From CALJIC01 sp039805565 (GTDB lineage Bacteria; Chloroflexota; Chloroflexia; Chloroflexales; Roseiflexaceae): a stretch of DNA of 64,000 nt. The notes beneath the pieces were generated by a model that was not told the origin of the DNA, ran no database searches, and saw nothing but the letters and a program-made list of their open reading frames with translations. Each line of letters begins with the position of its first letter. Positions within the stretch are counted from its first letter, which is position 1. This document shows, piece after piece, positions 26,861-36,285 of this stretch. The translations under genes and the position numbers were made by a program. The stretch covers positions 4,754-68,753 of the forward strand of contig JBDLTZ010000100.1 in NCBI GenBank assembly GCA_039805565.1. The letters are read 5' to 3'.

Positions 26861-27174
26861 CTCTATCTCCGAACGGCGTACGCAGGCTCAGATGCAATAA
26901 CCGCACCAACCCTGCTGCACAGCACCGGCAGTACACAACAAAACGGAGGCATCACAAACACGTGTGACAGCCTCCACCAGGTGCTCGGATGGGACGAAGC
27001 CGAGCCTTTCTTCAATTGGGTGAAGGGAGCATACCAGAAAACAGGAGTGGCGGCAAGAGACATCACGCCAGTAGCAATAACCGCACGCATCGTACGCGTC
27101 TCTTCCCCCACACGCGCCCCGGGACGCGCTATCCTGTGGCAGCCACGACCACCTGCGTCACCGGAGGTATTGCT
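26861..27174. other. Divergent intergenic region between mrpA and the GNAT gene
   Basis: No gene is seen. It holds a candidate mrp promoter (27028-27056) and an imperfect dyad near 26945-26975 (GGAGGC facing GCCTCC around ACACGTGTG). This is the likely control region for both directions. Confidence 0.4.
27028..27056 (-). promoter_or_regulatory. Candidate promoter of the mrp operon
   Basis: The minus strand reads TTGCCG (27051-27056), 17 bp, TATGCT (27028-27033), which leaves a leader of about 160 nt before mrpA. Each hexamer has four to five consensus bases. Confidence 0.4.
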
Positions 27175-28071
27175 ATGACGATCACCACGCGCGCGTGCAC
27201 CGGCCCGGCCGACTTCCCGGCGATCAGCGACTTCCTGTACACCCTCTACCGGCCCGACAACACGGACGGCAACTGGTTCCAGCCGATCTGGGAGTACGCC
27301 TACACCCACCCCTGGTTCGACGACGACTCCGTGGGGCGGATCGGGATCTGGGAGGACAACGGGGCGATCGTGGCGGTCGCCTCCTACGAGCTGCGCCTCG
27401 GCGAGGCGTTCTTCCAGGTCCGGCCGGGCTACGAGCACGTGAGGCCCACGATGCTGCGCTACGCCGAGGAGCACTTGGGCGGCATCTCGGAGGACGGCGG
27501 TACCTACCTCAAGGTGTTCGTCAACGACTTCGACGCCGAGCTCCAGCGCGAGGTGGCGGCGCGCGGCTACGCCCGTGACCCCGGCAGCGACCGGCCGATG
27601 TCGCAGCTCGTCATCCCGCGGCCGTTCCCACCGATCCACCTGCCCGAGGGGTTCCGCCTCAAGAGCCTTGCCGAGGACAACGACCTCGTGAAGGTCGATC
27701 GGGCGCTGTGGCGCGGATTCGACCACCCCGGCGAGCCCCCGAGCGACGGGCCGGAGGGGCGCCGCCGGATGCAGTCCGGCCCACACTTCCGCACCGACCT
27801 GACGATCGTCGTCGAGGCGCCCGGCGGGAGCTTCGTGGCCTTCAGCGGGCTGTGGTTCGAGCCGGTCAACCGCTTCGGCTATGTCGAGCCGGTCGCCACT
27901 GACCCGGACTACCGGCGCATGGGGCTGGGGACGGCCGCGGTGATGGAGGGGGTGCGGCGCTGCGCCGAGCTGGGTGCAGCGGTGGCCTACGTCGGGAGCG
28001 TGCAGCCGTTCTACCAGTCGATGGGCTTCCGGAAGCTCTACACCTCTGAGTGCTGGCTGCGGAGCCTCTGA
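27175..28071 (+). CDS. GNAT family N-acetyltransferase
   Basis: 298 residues from ATG 27175, with GGAGGT at 27163-27168. The C-terminal acetyl-CoA motif A is YVEPVATDPDYRRMGLGTAAVMEG, including the R-x-x-G-x-G-x-A form. The N-terminal half looks like a second, diverged GNAT fold, giving the double-domain size of nearly 300. The acceptor substrate is unknown. Confidence 0.8.
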   Translation: MTITTRACTGPADFPAISDFLYTLYRPDNTDGNWFQPIWEYAYTHPWFDDDSVGRIGIWEDNGAIVAVASYELRLGEAFFQVRPGYEHVRPTMLRYAEEHLGGISEDGGTYLKVFVNDFDAELQREVAARGYARDPGSDRPMSQLVIPRPFPPIHLPEGFRLKSLAEDNDLVKVDRALWRGFDHPGEPPSDGPEGRRRMQSGPHFRTDLTIVVEAPGGSFVAFSGLWFEPVNRFGYVEPVATDPDYRRMGLGTAAVMEGVRRCAELGAAVAYVGSVQPFYQSMGFRKLYTSECWLRSL

Positions 28072-28715
28072 GCGGGGGGAGGAGTGCGGCGGCAGGCGCA
28101 CGACTCTGTGAGCCTGCCGCCGCCCCACCAGAAGATCAAACCTTCTCCCTCCCCGCACACTGCTGTTTCACGGGCTCGGGCCGGCTGAGAGGCTTGGCCC
28201 TGTATAACCCGCCACAAGGCGCCGGGCCTCAGCACAAGCGGCGGGTGCCCTCAGGGCGCCGGGTTTCTCGCTGGCTTCAGCCAGAACAGTGATGTGCGCC
28301 GTTTATGGCGTTCTGTCGCGGAGTAACGCTTGATGGCGAACACGATTTCTGGTATACTTGTCGTATCTCCTCACCGCGCCGGACACGCCCATGCTGAAGA
28401 CCTCCGCCTATCGCCGGTCGCCGAGCAGACCGCAGGCGCGGCTGCTCGACAGCACCCTCGAAACCTGCCGACGGTGGGCCTGTCTTTGAGCAGCAAACGC
28501 TGTCGGACAGTTGGATTGATTGCGGCTGTGGTCTGAGCATGGACCGCGACCACAACGCCGCCGTGAACATCCTGAAACGGGCCGGACAGATCCGTTGGGG
28601 CGTAAGCGGGTCGCTGCACTCGTTGTCCCAAGAAGCCGCCGGGTTTTTACCCGTGCGGAGCGTCACGCGAGTGCTACAGTGGAGCTGGCCAGCCGCACCG
28701 CACAGAGAGGCCCCC
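28072..28715. mobile_element. Probable relic of an IS200/IS605-type insertion
   Basis: This gap of about 640 bp contains the TnpB relic, dyads at about 28205-28270 (GGCGCCGGG repeated near both ends of the stretch) and the right-end type hairpin at 28640-28653. The exact element ends could not be fixed. No TnpA is present, so any movement would need a helper. Confidence 0.45.
28391..28640 (+). pseudogene. Internally deleted TnpB (IS200/IS605) remnant
   Basis: From ATG 28391 the start of a TnpB is readable (MLKTSAYRRSPSRPQARLLD, then STLETCRR) and stops at 28489. In another frame, from about 28480, its end is readable: SWIDCGCGLSMDRDHNAAVN and ILKRAG, which holds the zinc-ribbon remnant and the RuvC-III D-x-x-N motif. 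About 300 middle codons are gone. Small hairpins lie on both sides (for example CGGGT/ACCCG at 28640-28653), as at IS605 ends. The end frame has no stop before the next gene. Confidence 0.75.
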
Positions 28716-29663
28716 ATGCCGATCGACTTCTCGCTTCTCGACGTTCAGCTCGCCCCGATCCCCCGGACGAGTGACGACGTCGGCTACCTTCGCGAGCACG
28801 TCAGGGAGTTCATCAGCCGGGTCGACGCCCAGGAAGAGCTGGCGACGCAGCGCGTCCTCCCGCTGCCCTTCGGGACCTGGAACGTCGCCTGCCACCTCCA
28901 GCCCGCCGATCTCGTCCTGAAGCTCTCGCCCTGGGGCTCCAGGCACGAGGCCGATTTCCTCCAGGCCGCGACCGCCACCGGCGCCGCCGTGCCGCGCTTC
29001 ATCACCTACGGCGTCGTCCCAGACGATGTGCTCCCGGGCGCCTCATACGTTCTCATGGAGTACATTGAGCGCTCAGTCGCCGCCGGCCCACTCTTCGAGC
29101 GGGGAGCGCTCACCGCGCCGCAGCTCCTCGCCATGGGGACCGACGCCGGCGCGACCCTGGCACGGATCCACGCGGTCGCCTTCCCCTACGTGCGCAGCTT
29201 CGACACCCCGCAGCCCGACTGGGGCGCGTGCCTGGGGCTGTGGGAGCTGGCGGAGACGCCGCTGTTCGACCGGGCGCTGCTGGCGCGCTTCGAGCATGCG
29301 CTCAGCGACTGCGGCTACCGCGAGCGGACTCACGGGACGCTCGCCCACAGCGACGCGAGCCCGCACAACATCCTGGTCGACGAGGACAGCCACGCCTTTC
29401 GCGCGCTGATCGACCCCGGACCAGAGATCGTGAGCTCGCCAATGTACGACCTGGCGTACGCGGCGCAGCCATGGATCTACGGCGGCGCATATCTGGAGCG
29501 CGTCGTCGCCGGCTACCAGGCGGCTGGGGGGACGCTTCACGCGCGTGACTTCGCCATCTCGCTGCTCTGTGTCGCGTACCGCCAGTCGCAGTGGGGTGGG
29601 GCGGCCAGGGGCGACGTGCGCGCCTATCTGGAGCAGGACGTCCTGCCACTCCTCGACGCATGA
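28716..29663 (+). CDS. Aminoglycoside phosphotransferase (APH) family kinase
   Basis: 315 residues from ATG 28716, with GAGAGG upstream. It has a protein-kinase-like fold. The catalytic loop is LAHSDASPHNILV, where H-x-D-x-x-x-x-N is expected, and the metal-binding Asp is in LIDPGPEIV. The glycine-rich N-terminal loop is weak. APH-fold enzymes phosphorylate drugs, sugars, choline or other small hydroxyl compounds, and the substrate cannot be told here. The frame is open upstream into the TnpB relic. Confidence 0.75.
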   Translation: MPIDFSLLDVQLAPIPRTSDDVGYLREHVREFISRVDAQEELATQRVLPLPFGTWNVACHLQPADLVLKLSPWGSRHEADFLQAATATGAAVPRFITYGVVPDDVLPGASYVLMEYIERSVAAGPLFERGALTAPQLLAMGTDAGATLARIHAVAFPYVRSFDTPQPDWGACLGLWELAETPLFDRALLARFEHALSDCGYRERTHGTLAHSDASPHNILVDEDSHAFRALIDPGPEIVSSPMYDLAYAAQPWIYGGAYLERVVAGYQAAGGTLHARDFAISLLCVAYRQSQWGGAARGDVRAYLEQDVLPLLDA

Positions 29664-29689
29664 GGCGTCCCTAACGCACGCCCGGAGCG

Positions 29690-30712
29690 CTACCTGCCGA
29701 GCGCCTTCCGCACGGCGGGTGCAACGCGCGTGCCGTAGAGCTCGATGGAGCGCATCACCTGCGCGTGCGGCATCGGCCCGACGCTCACCTGCAGCAGGAA
29801 GCGCTGGTGCCCGAACAGCTCGTGCTCGAAGAGGATCTTCTCCACCACCTCGTCCGGGCTGCCGATCAGCAGCGCGCCGCGCGGCGAGCAGAGCGCATCG
29901 AACTGCTGGCGCGACATAGGCGGCCAGCCGCGCTCACGCCCGATGCGGTTCATCACCAGCTCGTGGGGCGGGTAGGCCTCGTCGCGGGCCTGCGCGCCGG
30001 TCTCCGCGATGTAGCCGTGTGAGTTGATGCTCACCGGCATGTGGGCCAGGTCGTGGCCGGCGCGACGCGCAGTCTCGCGGTAGAGCTTCACCAGCGGCAC
30101 GAAGCGCTCCGGGGTCCCGCCGATGATCGCGAGCGCCATCGGCAGGCCGAGGTTCGCCGCGCGCACGACCGACTGCGGCGTGCCGCCCACCGCAATCCAG
30201 ACCGGCAGCGGTTCCTGGGCCGGGCGCGGGTACACCCCCTGTCCCTCGAGTGCGGCGCGGTGACGGCCCTCCCAGGTGACGCGCTCGGCGGCGCGCAGCT
30301 CCAGCAGCAGGCCGAGCTTCTCCTCAAACAGCGCATTGTAGTCGTCCAGGTCGTAGCCGAACAGCGGGAACGACTCGATGAACGAGCCGCGCCCCGCCAT
30401 CACCTCGGCGCGCCCCTCCGAGAGCAGGTCCAGGGTAGCGAACTGCTGGAACACCCGCACCGGGTCGTCCGAGCTGAGCACCGAGACCGCGCTGGTGAGC
30501 CGGATGCGCTTCGTGCGCGCGGCGGCCGCGGCGAGCACCACCGCCGGCGCCGAGACAGCGTAGTCGGGCCGGTGGTGCTCACCGAGCCCAAAGACGTCGA
30601 GGCCAACCTGGTCGGCCAGCTCGATCTCTTCGATCAGTTCGCGCAGGCGCTGCCCCGCGCTCTGCGCCGTCCCGTCGGCGACCTCGCCGAAGCTATAGAT
30701 CCCTAGCTCCAT
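29690..30712 (-). CDS. LLM-class flavin-dependent oxidoreductase
   Basis: 340 residues from ATG 30712, with GGGGGTGAT just upstream. It has the luciferase-like TIM-barrel fold: MELGIYSFGEVADG, GLGEHHRPDYAVSAPAVVL, then LTSAVSVLSSDDPVRVFQQF and GRAEVMAGRGSFIESFPLF. It closely follows the alkanal-monooxygenase-like group, which binds FMN. It ends 24 bp beyond the convergent kinase gene. The substrate is unknown. Confidence 0.85.
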   Translation of the reverse strand: MELGIYSFGEVADGTAQSAGQRLRELIEEIELADQVGLDVFGLGEHHRPDYAVSAPAVVLAAAAARTKRIRLTSAVSVLSSDDPVRVFQQFATLDLLSEGRAEVMAGRGSFIESFPLFGYDLDDYNALFEEKLGLLLELRAAERVTWEGRHRAALEGQGVYPRPAQEPLPVWIAVGGTPQSVVRAANLGLPMALAIIGGTPERFVPLVKLYRETARRAGHDLAHMPVSINSHGYIAETGAQARDEAYPPHELVMNRIGRERGWPPMSRQQFDALCSPRGALLIGSPDEVVEKILFEHELFGHQRFLLQVSVGPMPHAQVMRSIELYGTRVAPAVRKALGR

Positions 30713-30825
30713 ATCACCCCCACTGAGTACGTATCCAGTCGGCCCCGGATCCCGCTCCACAGCGCCCACCGTGTGGGCTGCGTAGCGCGTGGGCAGTATA
30801 CCGCGCGGAGCCCGCTCCTACGCCC

Positions 30826-33555
30826 CTACCCTGTAGTCCGCAGGCCGCTGGCGATCGCGTTCACGGTGAGCAGCAGGCTGGTGAGCAGCTCATCGGCGGA
30901 GGCCTGCTCGCCGGCCCGGAGGTGCGAGCGCCAGCGCCGCAGCAGCGCGATCTGCCGCAGGTGCAGCGCCCGCAGCCCCTCCTGCCGCAGCAGCAGCGAG
31001 CGGTGGATGTTCGGCCGCGCCTCGGCCAGCGCCGCGCCGTAGAGCTCCTCCAGCAGCTGCACCGTGCGGCGGTGCTCGGCCAGGATCAGGCCCAGCACGC
31101 CCCCGCGCACGCCCTCGTCCTCCACCAGCCCGGCGTAGGCCGTCATCAGCTCGGGGTCGGCCGTGGCGACGCTGGTGGCGACGTTGCTGATCAGGTAGTG
31201 CAGCGGTGCCCAGCGCCGGTGCTCGGCCGCCACCAGCGCGAAGCCGCCCGGGTCATCGGCCCGCAGCTCGGCCAGCGCCGCGCCAACACCGTACCAGGCC
31301 GAGAGGTAGAAGCGCGCCTGGCTCCAGCTGAAGACCCACGGGATGGCACGCAGGTCGGCCAGGGTCTGCCGACCGCTCCGACGCGCGGGGCGCGACCCGA
31401 TGCGGCTCTGCTCGATCACGTCGATCGGAGTGGCCTGGCCGAAGAACGTCAGGAAGCCGTCGGTCTGCACCAGCTCGGTGTAGGCGCGCCGGCTCACCGC
31501 CGCCAGCCGGTCCATCGTAGGCGCGAGCGAGTGCGGCGCCGGCGACGCGCCCGCACCTCCCAGTGTGGCGCGGAGCACGCCCGCCAGGAGCAGCTCGAGA
31601 TTGTAGACCGCACTGATGCGGTTGGCGTACTTCTGCGCGATCGTCTCGCCCTGCTCGGTCATGCGCAGGCCACCGCGCAGCGCCGGGGGGTGCAGCGCGC
31701 GGATGAAGCGTCCCGCCGGCCCCGCTCCCCGGCTGATCGTGCCGCCGCGCCCGTGGAAGAAGCGCACCGTGACCCCGTGCGCCGCGCCGGTCTCCACCAG
31801 GCGCAGCTGGGCGCGGTACAGGCCCCAGAGGCTGGCGCAGATCCCGCCATCTTTGTTGCTGTCGCTGTACCCCACCATGACCTGCTGCACGGGCGCCTCG
31901 GCCCCCGCGGCCGCCCGCCGCGCCTCCAGGCTGCGCCTGGTGATCGGGTGGCCGAGGAAGGCGTCGAGGATGGCCGGGCTGTGCGCCAGATCCTCGATCG
32001 TCTCGAACAGCGGCACCACCTCGAGCGGGCAGACCGGCCCGTCGGGAGTCTCGTGCAGCAGGCCCACCTCGCGCGCCAGCAGGTAGACGGCGAGCAGGTC
32101 GGCGTGCGAGCGGGTCATGCTGACGATCAGGGCGCCCAGGCCGTCCGGGCCGCGGGCTGCCAGCTCCGCCTCCAGCACGCGGTAGCACGAGAGGACCGCC
32201 TCCGCCTCGGGGCCGAGCGCCATGCCGGGGCGGGTGAAGGGGCGCGGCGAGCGCAGCTCGGCCTCCAGGAACGCGAGGCGGCGCGCCTCGTCCCACGAGG
32301 GGTAGTCGGCCCCGTCGAGGCCGGCGGCCTGGAGCAGCTGGGCCACGGCGCGGTCGTGGAAGGCGCTGTTCTGGCGCACGTCGAGGCGGGCCAGGTGAAA
32401 GCCGAAGGTCTGGAGCGCGCGCCGCGCCGGGAGCACGTCGGCGCGCGCCAGGCGCCGGGCGCCCACGGCCGCCAGGGCCTCGTCGAGCAGCCACAGGTCC
32501 TCCCCAAGCTCGGCCGCTCGGGCGTACGGGAGCGGCCCGGCCGCGTCGGGGAGCCGGGCGAGCATCAGGTTCACCAGCTGCCGCCAGGGCTCGTTCGGGT
32601 TGCGTGCCAGCGCATCGCCTCCCACGGGCCCGAGGCGCTCGGCGAGGGCGGCGACGTGCGCGAGCAGCGGCTCGGGCGGCGCCATGAGCTGGTCGGAGAG
32701 GCTGAGCGTGCGCCCAAGCGCCATAAGCTGCTCGCGCGCCAGGTCGAGCGCGGCCCGGCGCAGCTCCTCGAGCGCGTGGCGCGTCACCTCGGCCGTCACC
32801 AGCGGGTGGCCGTCGCGGTCGCCGCCGACCCAGGTGCTGAAGGTCAGGCGCGGCATGTCCTCCGGGCCGGTGATCAGACGCGGCTCGCCGCCGAGCGCGC
32901 CCCAGACCTGGAGCAGCCGCGTGTCGAGGTGCAGCAGCGCCTCGGGGAAGACCCGCCGCAGGTAGTGGATGACGTTCCGCAGCTCGGCGGCGACGTCGGG
33001 CTTCTCAAGGAAGATATCGCCCGTGCGCCAGAGCCGCTCCAGCGCCGCCTTGACGTCCTCGCGGATGCCCTCGCGCTCCAGCGGCGTCCACATCTGATTC
33101 TCGGCCTTCACCAGCAGCAGGTAGAGGGCGCGGTAGTGCTCCAGCACGGTGGCGCGCTTGGCCTCGGTGGGGTGGGCGGTGAGCACCGGCTCCACGGCGA
33201 CGCTGTGCAGCGCGGCGGCGATCTGCGCGTCGCCCACGCCCTGGGCGCGCAGGTCGGAGAGCACCTCGCCCCACAGGCCGCGCTCGTGGGCCGGGCCGTG
33301 GAGCTCCTCGGCCGCGCGGCGCGCCTGGGCGGCGGCGTTCTCCTCGACGAGGTTGAGCAGCTGGAAGGCGATCGCGAACGCCTGAGAGGCGCGCGCGGAG
33401 TCGGGGTGGATGGTGGGGCTTGGCCCCCAGGGGAGGGCGGCGGCCAGGTCGGCGTCGCCGGCGTCGGTGAGCACTTCGCGAAAGCACTCCATCAGCCAGC
33501 GCACGTCACGGTCGAACCGCTCCGTGTCATCGGCGGGAACAGGCATCTGTCTCAT
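30826..33555 (-). CDS. ppc: Phosphoenolpyruvate carboxylase
   Basis: 909 residues from ATG 33555, with GGAGGTCC upstream; the open frame reaches 34251 but there crosses a crtI relic. PEP plus bicarbonate gives oxaloacetate, an anaplerotic or autotrophic CO2-fixing step. The catalytic His is in VLTAHPTEAKR near residue 130. The second motif is VGYSDSNKDGG near 564, and FFHGRGGTISRGAGP near 603 binds PEP. The C-terminus ends AIASGLRTTG, close to the invariant ending of the family, so the enzyme is complete. Confidence 0.95.
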   Translation of the reverse strand: MRQMPVPADDTERFDRDVRWLMECFREVLTDAGDADLAAALPWGPSPTIHPDSARASQAFAIAFQLLNLVEENAAAQARRAAEELHGPAHERGLWGEVLSDLRAQGVGDAQIAAALHSVAVEPVLTAHPTEAKRATVLEHYRALYLLLVKAENQMWTPLEREGIREDVKAALERLWRTGDIFLEKPDVAAELRNVIHYLRRVFPEALLHLDTRLLQVWGALGGEPRLITGPEDMPRLTFSTWVGGDRDGHPLVTAEVTRHALEELRRAALDLAREQLMALGRTLSLSDQLMAPPEPLLAHVAALAERLGPVGGDALARNPNEPWRQLVNLMLARLPDAAGPLPYARAAELGEDLWLLDEALAAVGARRLARADVLPARRALQTFGFHLARLDVRQNSAFHDRAVAQLLQAAGLDGADYPSWDEARRLAFLEAELRSPRPFTRPGMALGPEAEAVLSCYRVLEAELAARGPDGLGALIVSMTRSHADLLAVYLLAREVGLLHETPDGPVCPLEVVPLFETIEDLAHSPAILDAFLGHPITRRSLEARRAAAGAEAPVQQVMVGYSDSNKDGGICASLWGLYRAQLRLVETGAAHGVTVRFFHGRGGTISRGAGPAGRFIRALHPPALRGGLRMTEQGETIAQKYANRISAVYNLELLLAGVLRATLGGAGASPAPHSLAPTMDRLAAVSRRAYTELVQTDGFLTFFGQATPIDVIEQSRIGSRPARRSGRQTLADLRAIPWVFSWSQARFYLSAWYGVGAALAELRADDPGGFALVAAEHRRWAPLHYLISNVATSVATADPELMTAYAGLVEDEGVRGGVLGLILAEHRRTVQLLEELYGAALAEARPNIHRSLLLRQEGLRALHLRQIALLRRWRSHLRAGEQASADELLTSLLLTVNAIASGLRTTG

Positions 33556-33668
33556 CACGGACCTCCTGCCCGGTCTAGTGTGCGGCAGAACGAGGGCGGG
33601 CGGCTGAAGCGGATGTCTCCACCGCAGCCGCCCACCACGGAACATTGTAGCGCGAACGCCGAGATCAG

Positions 33669-33970
33669 CTACGACGCCCCGACCAGATCCGCCGCGATCG
33701 CCGATGAGATCACCCCCGGCAGGCGCGCACCGGGGTAGGTGCCGGCGCCGACGAGGTACCGGTTCTCCAGCGCCTCCGAGCGGTTGTAGGGCTGGAACCA
33801 CGCCGACTGGCGCAGCATCGGCTCGAGCGAGAAGGCCGCACCGAGGTGATACTCCTCCTGGTCGCGGAAGTGGCTCGGGGCGACCGTGTGACTGGACGAC
33901 AATGTGGCGGCGCAGGTCCTGGACGTAGTGCTCCTCCAGAACGCGCCGGATCGCCTTGTGCTTATGACGA
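33669..33970 (-). pseudogene. Phytoene desaturase (crtI-type) C-terminal remnant
   Basis: The minus strand codes RRVLEEHYVQDLRRHIV in one frame. From about 33897, in another frame, it codes HFRDQEEYHLGAAFSLEPML, RQSAWFQPYNRSEALENRYL and VGAGTYPGARLPGVISSAIA. These match the FAD-binding C-terminus of CrtI-like desaturases. The gene is frameshifted and its first 350 or so codons are missing, so it cannot work. It fills most of the 33556-34105 gap. Confidence 0.8.
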
Positions 33971-34105
33971 AATGCACACCATCGCGGCCCGGCTGAAAAA
34001 GCCCCGCACGTCGCTTCGCCGCCTGGTTTGACGACCACCCCACTTGATGGTACAAAGTGAGCACCACACCGACAGAACCACAAGCACAAGGCACAGGAGC
34101 CGACC

Positions 34106-34840
34106 GTGCGCGTTTCCCTCTTCATCACCTGCTTCAACGACACGCTCTTCCCCGAGACCGGCCGCTCCACCGTGCGGCTCCTCGAGCGGCTGGGGCACAC
34201 CGTGGACTTCCCGCGCGAGCAGACCTGCTGCGGGCAAATGCACGTCAACACCGGCTACCAGCGCGAGGCGCTCCCGCTGCTGCGGCGCTTCGTGCAGATC
34301 TTCCGCGACGCCGAGGTCGTGGTGGCGCCCTCCGCCTCCTGCGTCGGGCTCGTGCGTGACCTGTACGGCCAGGTGGCCGCGCTGGCAGACGACCCGGCCC
34401 TCTCGCGCGAGGTGGCGCTGCTCCAGCCGCGCGTCTTCGAGCTCACGGAGTTCCTCACGCGCCTGGGCCACGTGGACGTGGGCGCTTACTTCCCGCACCG
34501 CGTCACCTACCACCCCACCTGCCACTCGCTGCGCGTCCTGCGCGTGGGGGACGCCCCGCTGCGCCTGCTGAGCGCCGTGCGCGGCATCGACCTGGTGCCG
34601 ATGCCGGACGCCGACCAGTGCTGCGGCTTCGGCGGCACCTTCGCCATCAAAAACGCCGACACCTCGATGGCGATGCTGGGCGACAAGCTGCGCTCCACGC
34701 GCGAGACCCGCGCCGAGGTGGTGGTGGCGGCCGACAACTCCTGCCTGATGCACATCGGCGGGGCGCTCCACCGGCAGCGCGCCGGGGTGCGGACAATGCA
34801 CATCGCCGAGGTGCTGGCGAGCACGGAGGGCAACCGATGA
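34106..34840 (+). CDS. lutA: Lactate utilization protein A, Fe-S subunit
   Basis: 244 residues from GTG 34106, with CAGGAG upstream. Two CCG domains are seen, with cysteines in FPREQTCCGQMHVNTGYQ and in ADQCCGFGGTF. It starts VSLFITCFNDTLFPETG, as in LutA/LldE. With LutB and LutC it oxidises L-lactate to pyruvate through an Fe-S electron chain. It overlaps lutB by 4 bp (ATGA). Confidence 0.92.
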   Translation: MRVSLFITCFNDTLFPETGRSTVRLLERLGHTVDFPREQTCCGQMHVNTGYQREALPLLRRFVQIFRDAEVVVAPSASCVGLVRDLYGQVAALADDPALSREVALLQPRVFELTEFLTRLGHVDVGAYFPHRVTYHPTCHSLRVLRVGDAPLRLLSAVRGIDLVPMPDADQCCGFGGTFAIKNADTSMAMLGDKLRSTRETRAEVVVAADNSCLMHIGGALHRQRAGVRTMHIAEVLASTEGNR

Positions 34841-36285
34841 AGCCGCGATCCGTCCTGATCGAGCTCCAGCCGAAGTTCGAGCGCAACGCGCCCGGGGCGC
34901 TGGCCAACACTCAGCTCCGGCGCAACATGGGCAAGGCCACCCAGACGATCCGCGCCAAGCGTGCCGCCGTGGTGGGCGAGCTCGACGACTGGGAGCAGCT
35001 GCGCGAGGCCGGGCGGGCTATGAAGGAGCGCACCCTGCGCCACCTCGACACCTACCTCGCCCAGCTCGAGGAATCCGTGACACGCGCCGGCGGCCAGGTG
35101 CACTGGGCGCGCGACGCCGCCGAGGCCAATCGCATCGTCACGCAGATCGCCCGCTCCCACCGCGCGCGCGAGGTGATCAAGATCAAGTCGCTCACCACCG
35201 ACGAGATCAAGCTCAATGCCGCGCTCGCCCAGGCGGGCATCACCGCCACCGAGACCGACCTGGCCGAGCTGATCATCCAGCTCGCCGGTGAGCACTCCTC
35301 GCACATCCTGGTGCCGGCCATCCACAAGAACCGCGCCGAGATCCGCGAGCTCTTCATGCGGACGCTGGGCATCAGCGAGCTCTCCGATGAGCCGAAGGCC
35401 CTGGCGGCAGCCGCGCGCGCCTACCTGCGCCGCAAGTTCCTCAACATCCCCGTGGCCGTCAGCGGCGTGAACTTCGCTGTGGCCGAGACCGGCGCCGTCT
35501 GCGTGGTTGAGTCCGAGGGCAACGGCCGCATGTGCCTGACACTGCCCAGGGTGCTGATCTCGGTCATGGGGATCGAGAAGGTCGTGCCCTCCTGGCAGGA
35601 TATGGAGGTGTTCCTGCAGCTGCTGCCGCGCTCCTCCACCGGCGAGCGCATGAACCCCTACACCTCCGTCTGGACGGGGGTTGCGGCAGGGGACGGGCCG
35701 CAGGAGTTCCACCTGGTGCTGCTGGACAACGGCCGCACCCAGGTGCTGGCGGACCACATCGGGCGGCAGACGCTCAACTGCATCCGCTGCTCGGCCTGCC
35801 TGAACATCTGCCCGGTCTACGAGCGCACCGGCGGCCACGCCTACGGCTCGGTCTACCCCGGCCCGATCGGCGCGATCCTCACGCCGCAGCTGGTGGGCGT
35901 GGAGCACGCGCGCTCGCTGCCGTACGCCTCGTCGCTCTGCGGCGCGTGCTACGACGTCTGCCCGGTGAAGATCAACATCCCCGAGGTGCTGGTCCACATG
36001 CGCGGCGAGGTGGTGCGCCAGAAGCAGGACGCGGGCGGGCTCAGGGCCGCGCTCGACCCCGAGAACGTGGCGATGCAGGCCCTCTCCATGGTGTTTGGCA
36101 ACCGCGTGGCCTACGAGCAGGCCCAGCAGCTCGCCAAGGTGGGCCAGTGGCCGCTGGTGCGCCAGGGGCACATCGAGTGGCTGCCGGGCATTCTCGGCGG
36201 CTGGACGGCTATGCGCGATATGCCGGCGGTGCCGCAGCAGACGTTCCGCGAGTGGTGGGAGGCCCGCGATGACAAGCGCTCGTGA
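34837..36285 (+). CDS. lutB: Lactate utilization protein B, Fe-S subunit
   Basis: 482 residues from ATG 34837, with GGAGGG upstream. The N-terminal LUD domain is followed by two 4Fe-4S motifs, NCIRCSACLNICPVY and CGACYDVCPVKI. The NIPVAVSGVNFAVAETGAVC segment is the family hallmark. It is translationally coupled to lutA and overlaps lutC by 17 bp. Confidence 0.94.
   Translation: MKPRSVLIELQPKFERNAPGALANTQLRRNMGKATQTIRAKRAAVVGELDDWEQLREAGRAMKERTLRHLDTYLAQLEESVTRAGGQVHWARDAAEANRIVTQIARSHRAREVIKIKSLTTDEIKLNAALAQAGITATETDLAELIIQLAGEHSSHILVPAIHKNRAEIRELFMRTLGISELSDEPKALAAAARAYLRRKFLNIPVAVSGVNFAVAETGAVCVVESEGNGRMCLTLPRVLISVMGIEKVVPSWQDMEVFLQLLPRSSTGERMNPYTSVWTGVAAGDGPQEFHLVLLDNGRTQVLADHIGRQTLNCIRCSACLNICPVYERTGGHAYGSVYPGPIGAILTPQLVGVEHARSLPYASSLCGACYDVCPVKINIPEVLVHMRGEVVRQKQDAGGLRAALDPENVAMQALSMVFGNRVAYEQAQQLAKVGQWPLVRQGHIEWLPGILGGWTAMRDMPAVPQQTFREWWEARDDKRS

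Noticed and set aside
30922..33738. 938-residue plus-strand open frame opposite PEP carboxylase
   Set aside because: Shadow of ppc: low-complexity Arg/Gln/His-rich translation and no SD, while the minus strand has every PEPC motif.
33556..34251. N-terminal extension of PEP carboxylase to 34251
   Set aside because: The extension is the crtI relic and spacer; ATG 33555 has an ideal SD and starts the family alignment.
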